In this document: one piece after another, positions 17,016 through 25,746 of the stretch
Layout: each line of letters starts with the position of its first letter
Position numbering within the stretch: the stretch's first letter is position 1
Origin: Sphingomonas prati
GTDB lineage: Bacteria; Pseudomonadota; Alphaproteobacteria; Sphingomonadales; Sphingomonadaceae
Assembly: GCF_014643515.1 (NCBI RefSeq)
Contig: NZ_BMJP01000001.1
Coordinates: 1,240,001 to 1,304,000, forward strand
Direction: 5' to 3'
Length of the DNA: 64,000 bases
The notes under the pieces: generated by a model
What the model was told of the DNA's origin: nothing
What the model saw: the letters and a program-made list of their open reading frames with translations, nothing else
Database searches by the model: none
Made by a program: the position numbers and the translations under genes

Positions 17016-18386
17016 ATGGCGATCACCAAGGTCCTGATCGCCAACCGCGGCGAAATCGCGCTCCGCATCCACCGCGCCTGCCATGAAATGGGGATCAAGA
17101 CGGTCGCGGTCCATTCCACCGCGGACGAAGACGCCATGCACGTCCGGCTGGCGGACGAGGCGGTCTGCATCGGCCCCCCCGCGGCGGCCGACAGCTACCT
17201 CAACATCCCGAACATCATCTCGGCCGCCGAAATCACGCATGCCGACGCGATCCACCCGGGCTACGGGTTCCTCAGCGAAAACGCGCGCTTCGCCGAGATC
17301 GTCGAGAGCCACGGCATCATCTGGATCGGACCGAAGCCCGAACATATCCGCACGATGGGCGACAAGATCGAGGCCAAGCGCACCGCCGCCGCCCTCGGTC
17401 TCCCGCTCGTCCCCGGTTCCGACGGCCCGATCTCCGATATCGACGAAGCCAAGGCGATCGCCGAGGCGGCCGGCTACCCGGTCATCATCAAGGCGGCCTC
17501 CGGTGGCGGCGGCCGCGGAATGAAGGTCTGCACCGATCCGTCGCAGCTCGAAACGCTGATGATGCAGGCGGGGCGCGAGGCGAAGGCCGCATTCGGCGAC
17601 GCGACCGTCTATCTCGAAAAATATCTCGGCGATCCGCGCCACATCGAATTCCAGGTGTTCGGCGACGGCCGCGGCAACGCGATCCATCTCGGCGAACGCG
17701 ACTGCTCGCTCCAGCGCCGCCACCAGAAAGTGCTGGAGGAGGCCCCATCCCCCGTCATCTCCGCGGCGCAGCGCATGGACATGGGCGGCATCGTCGCAAA
17801 GGCGATGGCCGACATGGGCTATCGCGGCGCCGGTACGATCGAATTCCTTTACGAAAACAACGAATTCTACTTCATCGAGATGAACACCCGGCTCCAGGTC
17901 GAACATCCGGTGACCGAGGCGATCACCGGCCTCGATCTCGTCCGCGAACAGATCCGCATCGCCGACGGCAAGTCGCTGACGCTGCGTCAGGAAGACGTCG
18001 TGTTCCGCGGCCACGCGATCGAATGCCGCATCAATGCGGAGGACCCGCGCACCTTCATGCCCTCGCCGGGTCTCGTGAAGGGCTATCACGCGCCAGGCGG
18101 CATGAACGTGCGCGTCGATAGCGGGCTCTATGCCGGCTACCGCATCCCGCCTTACTACGACTCGATGATCGCCAAGCTGATCGTTTACGGCACCACTCGC
18201 GACGGTGCGCTCCGCCGCCTCCGCCGCGCGCTGGAGGAATTCGTGGTCGAAGGGGTCAAGACGACGATCCCGCTCCACCAGGCACTGCTCGACGATCCGG
18301 AGTTCCAGCGCGGCGACTACACGATCAAGTGGCTCGAGGAATGGCTCGCCCGCCAGGATCTCGCGGACGCAGCGGCAAAGGCCTGA
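17016..18386 (+). CDS. accC: Biotin carboxylase subunit of acetyl-CoA carboxylase
   Basis: A 456-residue biotin carboxylase with the N-terminal [17 protein letters not shown], the ATP-grasp Gly-rich loop [12 protein letters not shown], the metal-binding [16 protein letters not shown] and the C-terminal RINAEDP segment. It carboxylates biotin on AccB using ATP and bicarbonate. Start at 17016 leaves a two-base gap after accB, so the two are cotranscribed, with aroQ probably on the same message. Confidence 0.97.
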   Translation: MAITKVLIANRGEIALRIHRACHEMGIKTVAVHSTADEDAMHVRLADEAVCIGPPAAADSYLNIPNIISAAEITHADAIHPGYGFLSENARFAEIVESHGIIWIGPKPEHIRTMGDKIEAKRTAAALGLPLVPGSDGPISDIDEAKAIAEAAGYPVIIKAASGGGGRGMKVCTDPSQLETLMMQAGREAKAAFGDATVYLEKYLGDPRHIEFQVFGDGRGNAIHLGERDCSLQRRHQKVLEEAPSPVISAAQRMDMGGIVAKAMADMGYRGAGTIEFLYENNEFYFIEMNTRLQVEHPVTEAITGLDLVREQIRIADGKSLTLRQEDVVFRGHAIECRINAEDPRTFMPSPGLVKGYHAPGGMNVRVDSGLYAGYRIPPYYDSMIAKLIVYGTTRDGALRRLRRALEEFVVEGVKTTIPLHQALLDDPEFQRGDYTIKWLEEWLARQDLADAAAKA

Positions 18387-18403
18387 CCGGGAGCAGTCAC
18401 CCA

Positions 18404-18446
18404 AACCCGTTCGGTTCGAGCCTGTCGAGAACGTTCGAACCGAACC
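18404..18446. repeat. REP-like hairpin, TTCGGTTCGAGCCTGTCGAG family
   Basis: GTTCGGTTCGA (18409-18419) and TTCGAACCGAAC (18434-18445) form an 11-base stem. The core is shared with 5011-5036 and 19912-19967. It fills most of the short gap between accC and the ParA-like gene and could end the acc transcript. Confidence 0.75.
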
Positions 18447-18474
18447 CACCCGAGGTACGCAGGAGGAGCAAGGC

Positions 18475-19206
18475 ATGGCGACGATCGCGGTCTACAGCCT
18501 CAAGGGCGGCGTCGGTAAGACCTCGCTCGCGGTCAACCTCGCGCACAACGCCACCATCTGCCGCCGCCGCACGCTGCTCTGGGATCTCGACCCGCAGGCC
18601 GCCTCGACCTGGCTGCTCGGTGGCGACAGCCCCGCCGCCGATCCGGCCGAGGCGGTGTTCGCGCGCTCCGTCACCCCCGACCGCCTGATCCGCCGGACCG
18701 CGATCGACGGGCTCGACCTGCTCCCCGCGGACGCCTCGCTCCGCCGGCTCGACAGCTTCTTCGGGGTGCTGGGCAAGCGCAAGCGGCTGCTCCGCCTGCT
18801 GAACGAACTGACCGAGCGTTACGATCGGATCATCCTCGACTGCCCGCCCGGCCTCACCGAAACCAGCGAGCAGGTCGCGCGTGCCGCCACGCTGATCGTC
18901 GCGCCCGTCATCCCCTCCCCGCTCGCCCGCCGTGCGCTCGACGATGTCGTGACGCACTTCGCCAACGCGCCCGGCCGCCACGCGCCGATCCTGCCGGTCT
19001 TCTCGATGGTCGACCGCCGCCGCGCGCTGCACCTCGCCACGATCGAGGCCGCGCCCGACTGGCCGCGCATTCCGATGGCCAGCGCCGTCGAATCGATGAC
19101 GCTCCACCGCGCACCCGTGGCGATGTTCGCGCCCACCTCGGTTGCCGCGCAAGCATTCGCCGGCATCTGGACCGGTATAGAACGACGTCTCGCCGAAACG
19201 ACCTGA
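18475..19206 (+). CDS. ParA/MinD-family ATPase, orphan
   Basis: A 243-residue cytoplasmic ATPase of the ParA/MinD deviant Walker class. The Walker A motif is KGGVGKTSLAVNLAHN at residues 10-25, the A' motif is LLWDLDPQAAST near 40, and the B motif is IILDCPPGLTE near 122. A very strong AGGAGGAG ribosome site precedes the ATG at 18475. There is no parB partner or flagellar/chemotaxis gene beside it, so it is unlikely to be the chromosome segregation ParA. Homologous orphans position diverse cargo. The cargo here cannot be inferred. Confidence 0.88.
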   Translation: MATIAVYSLKGGVGKTSLAVNLAHNATICRRRTLLWDLDPQAASTWLLGGDSPAADPAEAVFARSVTPDRLIRRTAIDGLDLLPADASLRRLDSFFGVLGKRKRLLRLLNELTERYDRIILDCPPGLTETSEQVARAATLIVAPVIPSPLARRALDDVVTHFANAPGRHAPILPVFSMVDRRRALHLATIEAAPDWPRIPMASAVESMTLHRAPVAMFAPTSVAAQAFAGIWTGIERRLAETT

Positions 19207-19362
19207 CCGGATCGGTGAACGCTTTGCCTGTTTAGCTAGTCTTTTTGTCAGATGGAGGCGTGAAACTGCGTTAATTCGTGCCAAAGCATGGGTCCGATCG
19301 CAAGTTCGTGAGTTACTACGATCCGGAACACGAATTATACCGTCCTTTTGAGGAGAAACCCC

Positions 19363-19740
19363 ATGAAGCCATTTCTGATCGCCGCCGCTTTCATGCTCGC
19401 CGCGCCAGCCATCGCTCAGGACATGACGCAGCCGCCGGCGCAGGCCGGTGCCGCCGCCGATCCGGCCGCTGCTGCTGATCCCGCCGCATCCGCAACGCCG
19501 CCCGCCGCCGATCCGGCGATGACCGCCCCGGCCGACGCCGCAACGCCCGCCGATCCGGCCGCCGCAGCGCCGATGGCAACCGACCCGGCGGCCGCCGCAC
19601 CAGCGCCGATGGCGTCGGACCCGGCCGCAGCCCCGGCCCCGATGGCCACCCAGTCCACGACCCCGCAGCCGTCGACCAAGGACTACCCGACCTGCTCGCG
19701 CACGGTCACCGACAACTGCAAGAACCGCGGCGGCAAGTAA
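19363..19740 (+). CDS. Exported Ala/Pro-rich low-complexity protein
   Basis: A 125-residue protein with a signal peptide (MKPFLIAAAFMLAAPAIA, cleavage before QD). Most of the mature chain is a repeat of units like ADPAAAAP with occasional Met (APMATDPAAAA, APMASDPAAA). A short ordered tail, DYPTCSRTVTDNCKNRGGK, has two Cys that could form a disulfide. A GAGGAGA site lies before the ATG. The middle looks like an extended periplasmic spacer, perhaps tethering the Cys-containing tail. The repeats invite slipped-strand length variation. Confidence 0.8.
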   Translation: MKPFLIAAAFMLAAPAIAQDMTQPPAQAGAAADPAAAADPAASATPPAADPAMTAPADAATPADPAAAAPMATDPAAAAPAPMASDPAAAPAPMATQSTTPQPSTKDYPTCSRTVTDNCKNRGGK

Positions 19741-19760
19741 GCCCCGACTTCAAGCAACAG

Positions 19761-19796
19761 AAGGGCGGCCCCGCAACGGGCCGCCCTTTTCGTTTG
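19761..19796 (+). terminator. Rho-independent terminator
   Basis: AAGGGCGGCCC and GGGCCGCCCTT form a stem around a short CGCAAC-type loop, followed by TTTTCGTTT. It lies 20 bases after the stop of the Ala/Pro-rich protein. Confidence 0.9.
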
Positions 19797-20100
19797 TGCA
19801 GAGAAGATGACTGCACGCTACTCGCGCACCGTCCATCCCATGCGAAGTCTAGGGACCCTTCGAGCGAAGCCGAGAAGCCAACAGATCGGTGGAAGCATTC
19901 CGTCCCATTTCCGTTCGGTTCGAGCCTGTCGAGAACTCAGCAACACCGCCAATACGCTCGAACCGAATTGGTGGAGGGAACATGCGCGAGACGGCCGCGG
20001 GTCACACCCAACGCAAAAGTGTTCCCCGGCGAAGGCCGGGGCCTAGACGCAACCGTTTCACCCAGGCCCCGGCCCCGGCCGGGGACCTAACGACGAAACC
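19797..20100. other. Gene-free stretch carrying two repeat families
   Basis: No gene is seen. 19912-19967 is a third copy of the TTCGGTTCGAGCCTGTCGAG repeat, with the inverted partner CTCGAACCGAA at 19957-19967. 20019-20050 repeats the 32-base element found at 7059-7090. It is followed at about 20062-20090 by a GGCCCCGGCC-rich inverted partner. The stretch separates two genes that end toward each other. Confidence 0.65.
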
Positions 20101-21342
20101 TCACCGCTTCCGCCCCAACCAGGCCAGCCCCCCACCGGCCGCCAGCAACACCACCCCAACACCCGCCCGCCGCTCGCGCCGCAGGCAACTCAACCCGGCC
20201 GTCACCAACAAGGTTGGCACCATCCCGGCCTTCCCCCCACCGGCAACCCGCGCCGCCCGGCTCCCAACACCCGCAACCACCAAAGCCCGCCCGACGCCCG
20301 TACCGGCCTTCGCAGGCGCGCCAGAACCGACCTCCGGCTCTGCAACCTCGCCCAACGAGACATCACGCGAAGCAACAACACCCCCGGCCACACTATCCGC
20401 GACAGTCGCCCCGCGAGCTCCCATCGCCCGCTCGGGCCCCCGCGTCGTATCGGCCGAAGTCTGATGTTCCAGCTCCGAATTCAGCTCCGCCCCCAACAAC
20501 AGCACATAAGACGACAACCAGATCCAGGTCAGCAGCACCACCACCGCGCCCAGCGACCCGTAAGTCGCATCGTAATTCCCGAAATTGGAGACATACACGC
20601 CGAACCCGGCGGTCAGCGCCAGCCACAGCACGGTCGACAGCAGCGACCCCGGCGTCAGCCAAGTCCACTGCGCCCGATCGCGATCCGGCCCGTACCGGAA
20701 CAAGGTCGCCGCCGCCGCAGCACCCACCGCCCCCATCACCAGATACGAAAACATCTTCCCCAGCCACAGCACAGGTGCGGGCAGTCCCGGCAGCAGCGTC
20801 TCCAGATGCGCCATCGCCGCGATCGCGATCATCGCCACGATCGCGGTCAGCACGCCACCCACCGTGATCGCCAGCGCAAGCGCGTTCAGCTTCACGAACC
20901 CGCGCGTCTCCTCCTGCTCGTACGCGATGTCGAGCGCGGTGATCACCGCCGTCGCCGCCTTCATCGCGCCGTAGAAGGCGAGCCCCAGCGCCAGGATCAG
21001 CCCGAACCCCTTCTTGCCGCCCGACGCCTCGACAACGTTCAGCAGCTGCTCGCCGATCAGCTTCGCCGCATCCGCGGGCATCACCGCCGCCAGCGCGCGG
21101 ATATCGTGCAGCACGGTCGCCGGCTCCACCACCAGCCCGTAACTCAGCACCATCGCGCCCAGCAGCGGCACGATCGACAGGAACGCATAGAACGCGACCC
21201 CCGCCGCGATCAGCCCGATATTGTCGCGCCCCGTTTCGCGGTACGTGCGGATCAGCACGTCCTTCCAGCCCTTGGCCGGCATCCGCCAGGGCGATGTCGC
21301 GTCCCGACCGCGCTGGTCGGGAACGGTGGCAGTATCGGTCAT
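20101..21342 (-). CDS. YihY/BrkB-family inner-membrane protein with a long C-terminal tail
   Basis: A 413-residue YihY/virulence factor BrkB family protein with six membrane helices between about 40 and 285. Conserved pieces include NIGLIAAGVAFYAFLSIVPLLGA, FYGAMKAATAVITALDIAY and TYGSLGAVVVLLTWIWLSSYVLLLGAELNSELEHQT. The molecular function of the family is unsettled, and it is not ribonuclease BN as once named. After the core, about 120 residues form a Gly/Ala/Arg-rich tail ending in one or two weak hydrophobic stretches (VVLLAAGGGLAWLG). That tail is unlike the core and may be poorly conserved. It is divergent from galE. Confidence 0.88.
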   Translation of the reverse strand: MTDTATVPDQRGRDATSPWRMPAKGWKDVLIRTYRETGRDNIGLIAAGVAFYAFLSIVPLLGAMVLSYGLVVEPATVLHDIRALAAVMPADAAKLIGEQLLNVVEASGGKKGFGLILALGLAFYGAMKAATAVITALDIAYEQEETRGFVKLNALALAITVGGVLTAIVAMIAIAAMAHLETLLPGLPAPVLWLGKMFSYLVMGAVGAAAAATLFRYGPDRDRAQWTWLTPGSLLSTVLWLALTAGFGVYVSNFGNYDATYGSLGAVVVLLTWIWLSSYVLLLGAELNSELEHQTSADTTRGPERAMGARGATVADSVAGGVVASRDVSLGEVAEPEVGSGAPAKAGTGVGRALVVAGVGSRAARVAGGGKAGMVPTLLVTAGLSCLRRERRAGVGVVLLAAGGGLAWLGRKR

Positions 21343-21474
21343 GGCGGCCCCTTGGTTAACCTCGCCTCAACCCGGCCCGTCCCCCCTTCGTTCCGGCCGG
21401 AATGGCCGCCCGCTATTCCATCCCGCGCCGCCGCGCCGTAGAGACGGGGCGACCCAAACCGCCGGAGCACCCGC

Positions 21475-22497
21475 ATGACCGAACCGACCACCGTCCTCGT
21501 CACCGGCGGCGCCGGCTATATCGGCAGTCACGCGGTGCTGGCGCTGCTCGACGCCGGGCGGAAAGTCGTCGTGCTCGACAATCTCGTCACCGGGTTCGCC
21601 GATGCGGTCGATCCGCGCGCCAGTTTCGTCCAGGGCGACGTGTCGGATGCGGATCTCGTCGCGGGCGTCATCGCGGACCACCGGGTCCATGCGATCCTGC
21701 ATTTCGCCGGTTCGGTCGTCGTGCCGGAGTCGGTCAGCGACCCGCTCAAATATTACCGCAACAACACCGCCGCCACGCGCAGCCTGATCGAGTCCGCGGT
21801 CACCGGCGGCGTCCGGCACTTCCTGTTCAGCTCGACCGCCGCCACCTACGGCACGCCCGAGCGCGTGCCGGTGCAGGAGGATGATCCCAAACGCCCGATC
21901 AACCCCTACGGCATGTCCAAACTGATGTCGGAACAGATGCTCGCCGACGTCGCCGCCGCCCACCCGATCACCTATTGCGCGCTGCGCTACTTCAACGTCG
22001 CGGGCGCCGATCCGCAGGGCCGCGCCGGGCAATCCACCGCCGGCGCCACCCACCTGATCAAGATCGCCGCCGAAGCGGCGCTCGGCAAGCGCCCCTCGGT
22101 CGCCGTGTTCGGCAGCGATTTCGACACGGCCGACGGCACCGGCGTGCGCGACTATATCCACGTCACCGACCTGGCCGACGCGCATCTCCACGCGCTGGAG
22201 GCACTCGAGGCCTCGCCCGGCGAAAACCTCACGCTCAACTGCGGCTACGGCCGCGGCTTTTCGGTGCTGGAGGTGCTCGACGCGGTCGACCGTGTCGCCG
22301 GCGTCACCGTCGACCGCGTCATGCAACCGCGTCGCGCAGGCGATCCGGCCGCACTGATCGCGGACAACAGCGCCATCCTCGCGCGGCTGCCGTGGCGGCC
22401 GCAGCATGACGATCTCGACACCATCGTCGGCCACGCGCTCGCCTGGGAAGGCACCGTGCGGCAGGGCATGGCCAGCACAAGCGGGACGAAGCGTTGA
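21475..22497 (+). CDS. galE: UDP-glucose 4-epimerase
   Basis: A 340-residue extended short-chain dehydrogenase that interconverts UDP-glucose and UDP-galactose, supplying galactose for surface polysaccharide. The NAD loop is VTGGAGYIGSHAVLALL, the catalytic Tyr/Lys pair is in NPYGMSKLMSE near residue 145, the Ser region is LFSSTAATYG, and ALRYFNVAGADP is typical of GalE. It starts in the divergent gap shared with the YihY gene. Its TGA overlaps the TTG start of pgeF. Confidence 0.95.
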   Translation: MTEPTTVLVTGGAGYIGSHAVLALLDAGRKVVVLDNLVTGFADAVDPRASFVQGDVSDADLVAGVIADHRVHAILHFAGSVVVPESVSDPLKYYRNNTAATRSLIESAVTGGVRHFLFSSTAATYGTPERVPVQEDDPKRPINPYGMSKLMSEQMLADVAAAHPITYCALRYFNVAGADPQGRAGQSTAGATHLIKIAAEAALGKRPSVAVFGSDFDTADGTGVRDYIHVTDLADAHLHALEALEASPGENLTLNCGYGRGFSVLEVLDAVDRVAGVTVDRVMQPRRAGDPAALIADNSAILARLPWRPQHDDLDTIVGHALAWEGTVRQGMASTSGTKR

Positions 22498-23264
22498 CCG
22501 TCGACGTCGTCCGTTCTGCCCAGCTCGACGGGATCCGCCACGGCTTCCTCGGCCGCAGCGGCGGCGTGTCGACCGGGATCTACGCCGGCCTCAACGTCGG
22601 CCTGGGTTCGGACGACGACCGCGAAGCGATCCTCGAAAACCGCCGCCGCGCGGTGGACGCGGTCGCCCCCGGCGCGCGGCTCGTGACGTTGTACCAAGTC
22701 CACTCCGCCACCGCGATCACGGTGACCGAACCGTTCCCCGACGACGCCCGCCCCCACGCCGACGCGCTCGTCACCGACCGCCCCGGCCTGCTGATCGGCA
22801 TCCTGACCGCCGACTGCGTCCCCGTCCTGTTCGCGGACCGGACCGCCGGTATCGTCGGCGCCGCCCACGCCGGATGGAAGGGTGCGCTCGGCGGCGTCAC
22901 GGATGCGACACTCGACGCGATGGTGGCGCTCGGCGCGGACCGCACGCGCATCGTCGCCGCGATCGGCCCCTGCATCGCGCGTGCCTCCTACGAGGTCGAC
23001 GCGAGCTTCCGCGACCGCTTCACCGCGCACGACCCTGAAACCGAACGCTTCTTCCGCGAAGGGCGCCGCGAGGACCATCATCAGTTCGACATCGAATCCT
23101 ACGTCGCCCACCGCCTCGCCACCGCCGGCGTCACCCGCATCGACGCGCTCGGCCTCGACACCTACGCGCTCGCCAACCGCTTCTACAGCTACCGCCGCGC
23201 CACCCACCGCGCGGAACCGGGCTACGGCCGCCAGATGAGCGTGATCGCGGCGGATACTTTCTAA
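22494..23264 (+). CDS. pgeF: Peptidoglycan editing factor PgeF (YfiH/laccase-domain family)
   Basis: A 256-residue YfiH-family protein. In E. coli the family is a purine/nucleoside-active copper or zinc enzyme that edits misplaced serine in UDP-MurNAc peptides. Metal and active-site motifs are visible: QVHSATAI, LTADCVPVLF and AAHAGWKGALGG, then GPCIARASYEV. The frame begins at a TTG overlapping the galE stop (TTGA), and no ATG fits near the conserved start, so TTG initiation by coupling is inferred. Confidence 0.92.
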   Translation: MTVDVVRSAQLDGIRHGFLGRSGGVSTGIYAGLNVGLGSDDDREAILENRRRAVDAVAPGARLVTLYQVHSATAITVTEPFPDDARPHADALVTDRPGLLIGILTADCVPVLFADRTAGIVGAAHAGWKGALGGVTDATLDAMVALGADRTRIVAAIGPCIARASYEVDASFRDRFTAHDPETERFFREGRREDHHQFDIESYVAHRLATAGVTRIDALGLDTYALANRFYSYRRATHRAEPGYGRQMSVIAADTF

Positions 23265-23265
23265 G

Positions 23266-23375
23266 CCCCTCCCCTTCAGGGGAGGGGTTGGGGTGGGGCT
23301 GACCTCGTCACCCAAACAACGTTGCAGGGGAGGTGCTGTTGCCCCCACCCCAACCCCTCCCCTGAAGGAGAGGGG
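23266..23375. repeat. Inverted doublet of REP-like hairpins (GGGAGGGG family)
   Basis: Hairpins at 23266-23287 (CCCCTCCCCTTCAGGGGAGG core) and 23354-23375, separated by about 66 bases with inner tracts GGTTGGGGTGGGG and CCCCACCCCAACC that are reverse complements. The unit starts just after the pgeF stop, so the first hairpin may also act as its terminator. Confidence 0.85.
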
Positions 23376-23432
23376 CTAAAAGACCTTCCTGCGAGGCACT
23401 ACCTCCCAACCAGGAAAAGCGAAGGAACCCCC

Positions 23433-24758
23433 ATGTCCGATGACACCGTCCCGACCGAGGCCGACCTGACCGGCGCCACCGCGCGCCGCCGTCCCAAGGC
23501 GGAGGCGCTCGATATCGGCGGCCACCGCTTGAGCCCCGAAACGCTCATGATGGGCCATGGCTACGACCCCATGCTGTCCGAAGGCGCGCTCAAGCCGCCG
23601 ATCTTCCTCACCTCCACCTTCGTCTTCGAATCCGCCGCCGCCGGCAAACGCCACTTCGAAGGCGTCACGGGCAAGCGCCCCGGCGGCGCGGAGGGGCTGG
23701 TCTATTCGCGCTTCAACGGCCCGAACCAGGAGATCCTCGAGGACCGGCTCGGCATCTGGGAGGATGCGGAGGACGCACTCACCTTCTCCTCGGGCATGTC
23801 GGCGATCGCCACCGTCCTGCTCGCGCATTGCCGGCCGGGCGACACCATCGTCCACTCCGCGCCGCTCTATGCCGCCACCGAAACGCTGATCGGCAAGGTG
23901 CTTGGCCGGTTCGGGATCAACTGGCTCGATTTCCCCGCCGGCGCCACGCGCGAGGAAATCGACGCGGTGATGGAACGCGCGCACGCCCACGGTCGCGTCG
24001 CGATGGTCTATCTCGAAAGCCCGGCCAACCCCACCAACGCGCTCGTCGATATCGAGGCCGTCGTCGCCTCTCGCAACGCGGTCTTCGCCGATCTGGAGGA
24101 GAAGCCGCCGGTCGTCATCGACAACACCTTCCTCGGTCCGCTCTGGCAGAAACCGCTCCGCCACGGCGCCGATCTCGTGCTCTATTCGCTCACCAAATAT
24201 GCCGGCGGGCACAGCGACCTCGTCGCCGGCGGCGCGGTCGGGTCGAAGGCGCACATCAACGTCATCCGTTCGATGCGCAACACGATCGGCACGATCACCG
24301 ATCCGCACACCGCCTGGATGCTGCTCCGCTCGCTCGAAACACTCGAACTGCGGATGAGCCGCGCGGGCGAGAACGCCGCCAGGGTCTGCGCCTTCCTGCG
24401 CGACCATGCCAAGGTCGAACATGTCGGCTATCTCGGCTTCCTCGACCCCGGCGGGCGTCAGGCCGACATCTACCGCCGCCACTGCTCGGGCGCCGGATCG
24501 ACCTTCTCGCTGTTCCTGAAGGGCGGCGAGGCCGAGGCCTTCCGCTTCCTCGACGGCCTGCGCATCGCCAAACTCGCGGTCAGCCTCGGCGGCACCGAAA
24601 CGCTCGCCAGCCACCCCGCCGGCATGACGCACCTGTCCGTCCCCGACGCCCGCAAACAGGCGCTGGGCATCACCGACAACCTCGTCCGAATCTCGATCGG
24701 CGTCGAAAACGCCGACGACCTCATCGCCGACTGCGACCAGGCCCTGCGCGGGGTGTAA
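23433..24758 (+). CDS. Cystathionine gamma-synthase family PLP enzyme
   Basis: A 441-residue enzyme of the Cys/Met metabolism PLP family. The Schiff-base Lys is in LYSLTKYAGGHSDLVAGG near residue 254, the PLP-phosphate region is SSGMSAIATVLLAH, and VIDNTFLGPLWQKPLRHGADL carries the Asp that pairs with the pyridine N. It has an N-terminal extension of about 35 residues compared with MetB. Methionine gamma-lyase, O-acetylhomoserine sulfhydrylase or cystathionine gamma-synthase activities are all possible. The GAAGGA site before the ATG at 23433 decides the start, since the upstream open frame runs through the repeat. Confidence 0.9.
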   Translation: MSDDTVPTEADLTGATARRRPKAEALDIGGHRLSPETLMMGHGYDPMLSEGALKPPIFLTSTFVFESAAAGKRHFEGVTGKRPGGAEGLVYSRFNGPNQEILEDRLGIWEDAEDALTFSSGMSAIATVLLAHCRPGDTIVHSAPLYAATETLIGKVLGRFGINWLDFPAGATREEIDAVMERAHAHGRVAMVYLESPANPTNALVDIEAVVASRNAVFADLEEKPPVVIDNTFLGPLWQKPLRHGADLVLYSLTKYAGGHSDLVAGGAVGSKAHINVIRSMRNTIGTITDPHTAWMLLRSLETLELRMSRAGENAARVCAFLRDHAKVEHVGYLGFLDPGGRQADIYRRHCSGAGSTFSLFLKGGEAEAFRFLDGLRIAKLAVSLGGTETLASHPAGMTHLSVPDARKQALGITDNLVRISIGVENADDLIADCDQALRGV

Positions 24759-24770
24759 TACAACCAAACT

Positions 24771-24874
24771 CCCTCCCCCCACCGGGGGGAGGGTCGGGGT
24801 GGGGGGCGTGGCTTGAGGTAAGGCCGCCTCCAGCCAAAGCCCCCCACCGTACCCTCCCCCCGGTGGGGGGAGGG
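24771..24874. repeat. Inverted doublet of REP-like hairpins (GGGGGAGGG family)
   Basis: Hairpins at 24771-24793 and 24852-24874, each with arms CCCTCCCCCC and GGGGGGAGGG, face each other. The inner flanks GTCGGGGTGGGGGG and CCCCCCACCGTA are close complements. The unit fills the gap between two convergent genes and could terminate both. Confidence 0.85.
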
Positions 24875-24886
24875 CTTAAGAAAAAC

Positions 24887-25561
24887 TCAAACCCCCCATT
24901 CCAGCAGCGGCCACCCCTTCTTCCCCGCCATCACCCGCAACTTCGCACTCGCATTCACCGCGAACGGTGCATCGGCCCAGTCCAGCACACACCCGTCCGA
25001 CACATGGTCCGAATAGAACCGCACCTGCGTCTCCCCGCGCACCAGACCCTGCGCCGCCATCCACGCCTCGATCATCCGCAACTTGGCCGGGCCGTAGCAA
25101 TTCTCGCCGTCCACCTGCGCCAGGATGCGGTCGTCCAACCCGTTCATCGTCCCCGTCGCGATGACATCGTCGAACCCCAGCCGACCCGCGATCGCCTCGA
25201 CGTACAACCGGTACGATGCGGTCGCGAGCACCAGCCGCCGCCCCGCCGCGCGGTCCTCCGCGATCTGCCGCAGCGCGCCCGGATGGACATTCGCGCGCAT
25301 CACCGCATCGGCGAACGACGCCGTCACCGGGGCCAGCTTGGCGCGCGAAACGGACCCGCCCAGCAGCAACCGCTGATTAATTTCTTTCAACCGCTTCCGG
25401 TCGATCGCCCCCACGACGTAAACCAGCATCGCGAACGGCACCAACGGCACCAGCGCCAGCCGCCACGGGGCCAGCCGGCTCGCGGCGTGGATCAGGAACG
25501 GGGTATAGGTCCCCGACCGCGTGATCGTCCGGTCCATGTCGTAGATCGCGAGTTCGGTCAT
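24887..25561 (-). CDS. HAD-IB family phosphatase
   Basis: A 224-residue HAD-superfamily subclass IB hydrolase, the group that includes phosphoserine phosphatase-like enzymes. Motif I is LAIYDMDRTITRSGTYTPF, with nucleophile and acid Asp at residues 8 and 10. Motif II is LATASYRLYVEAIAGRLG, and motif IV is YSDHVSDGCVLDWAD. A hydrophobic stretch near residues 35-55 (LVPLVPFAMLVYVVGAI) replaces part of the cap, as in membrane-associated members of the subclass. Substrate unknown. It is divergent from the mla operon. Confidence 0.88.
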   Translation of the reverse strand: MTELAIYDMDRTITRSGTYTPFLIHAASRLAPWRLALVPLVPFAMLVYVVGAIDRKRLKEINQRLLLGGSVSRAKLAPVTASFADAVMRANVHPGALRQIAEDRAAGRRLVLATASYRLYVEAIAGRLGFDDVIATGTMNGLDDRILAQVDGENCYGPAKLRMIEAWMAAQGLVRGETQVRFYSDHVSDGCVLDWADAPFAVNASAKLRVMAGKKGWPLLEWGV

Positions 25562-25669
25562 GCCCGCCGCGTTACCGGTTTCGGCGCGACGGGCCAAGCG
25601 CGATGCGCGCCGGACACCCGACGACGCGCGGCACCTCGTCGGTGCCAAGTGTAATAACCAAACCCTCTG

Positions 25670-25695
25670 GGAACTATCTTAAGGGATGGGACGTA
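25670..25695 (+). promoter_or_regulatory. Possible EcfG-like promoter of the mla operon
   Basis: GGAAC is followed after 17 bases by CGTA, 51 bases before the mlaE ATG. The EcfG consensus is GGAAC-N16/17-CGTT, so the -10 matches in three of four bases. Envelope lipid transport would be a sensible general-stress target, but chance is not excluded. Confidence 0.3.
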
Positions 25696-25746
25696 TCGCG
25701 TTCACATGCTTGCTCCCCCTGTCATTTCCCGTCATCGTCCGTCGGC

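Noticed and set aside
19278..19362. A small frame beginning CCAAAGCATGGG upstream of the Ala/Pro-rich gene
   Set aside because: It has no ribosome site and runs out of phase into the signal peptide of a well-supported gene.
20101..21342. Calling the YihY-family gene ribonuclease BN
   Set aside because: That name came from an old misassignment. The family is an integral membrane protein with no nuclease motif.
23828..25654. A 608-codon plus-strand frame overlapping the PLP enzyme and the HAD phosphatase genes
   Set aside because: It runs in the wrong phase through a gene with clear PLP motifs and through a repeat doublet. It is not a gene.
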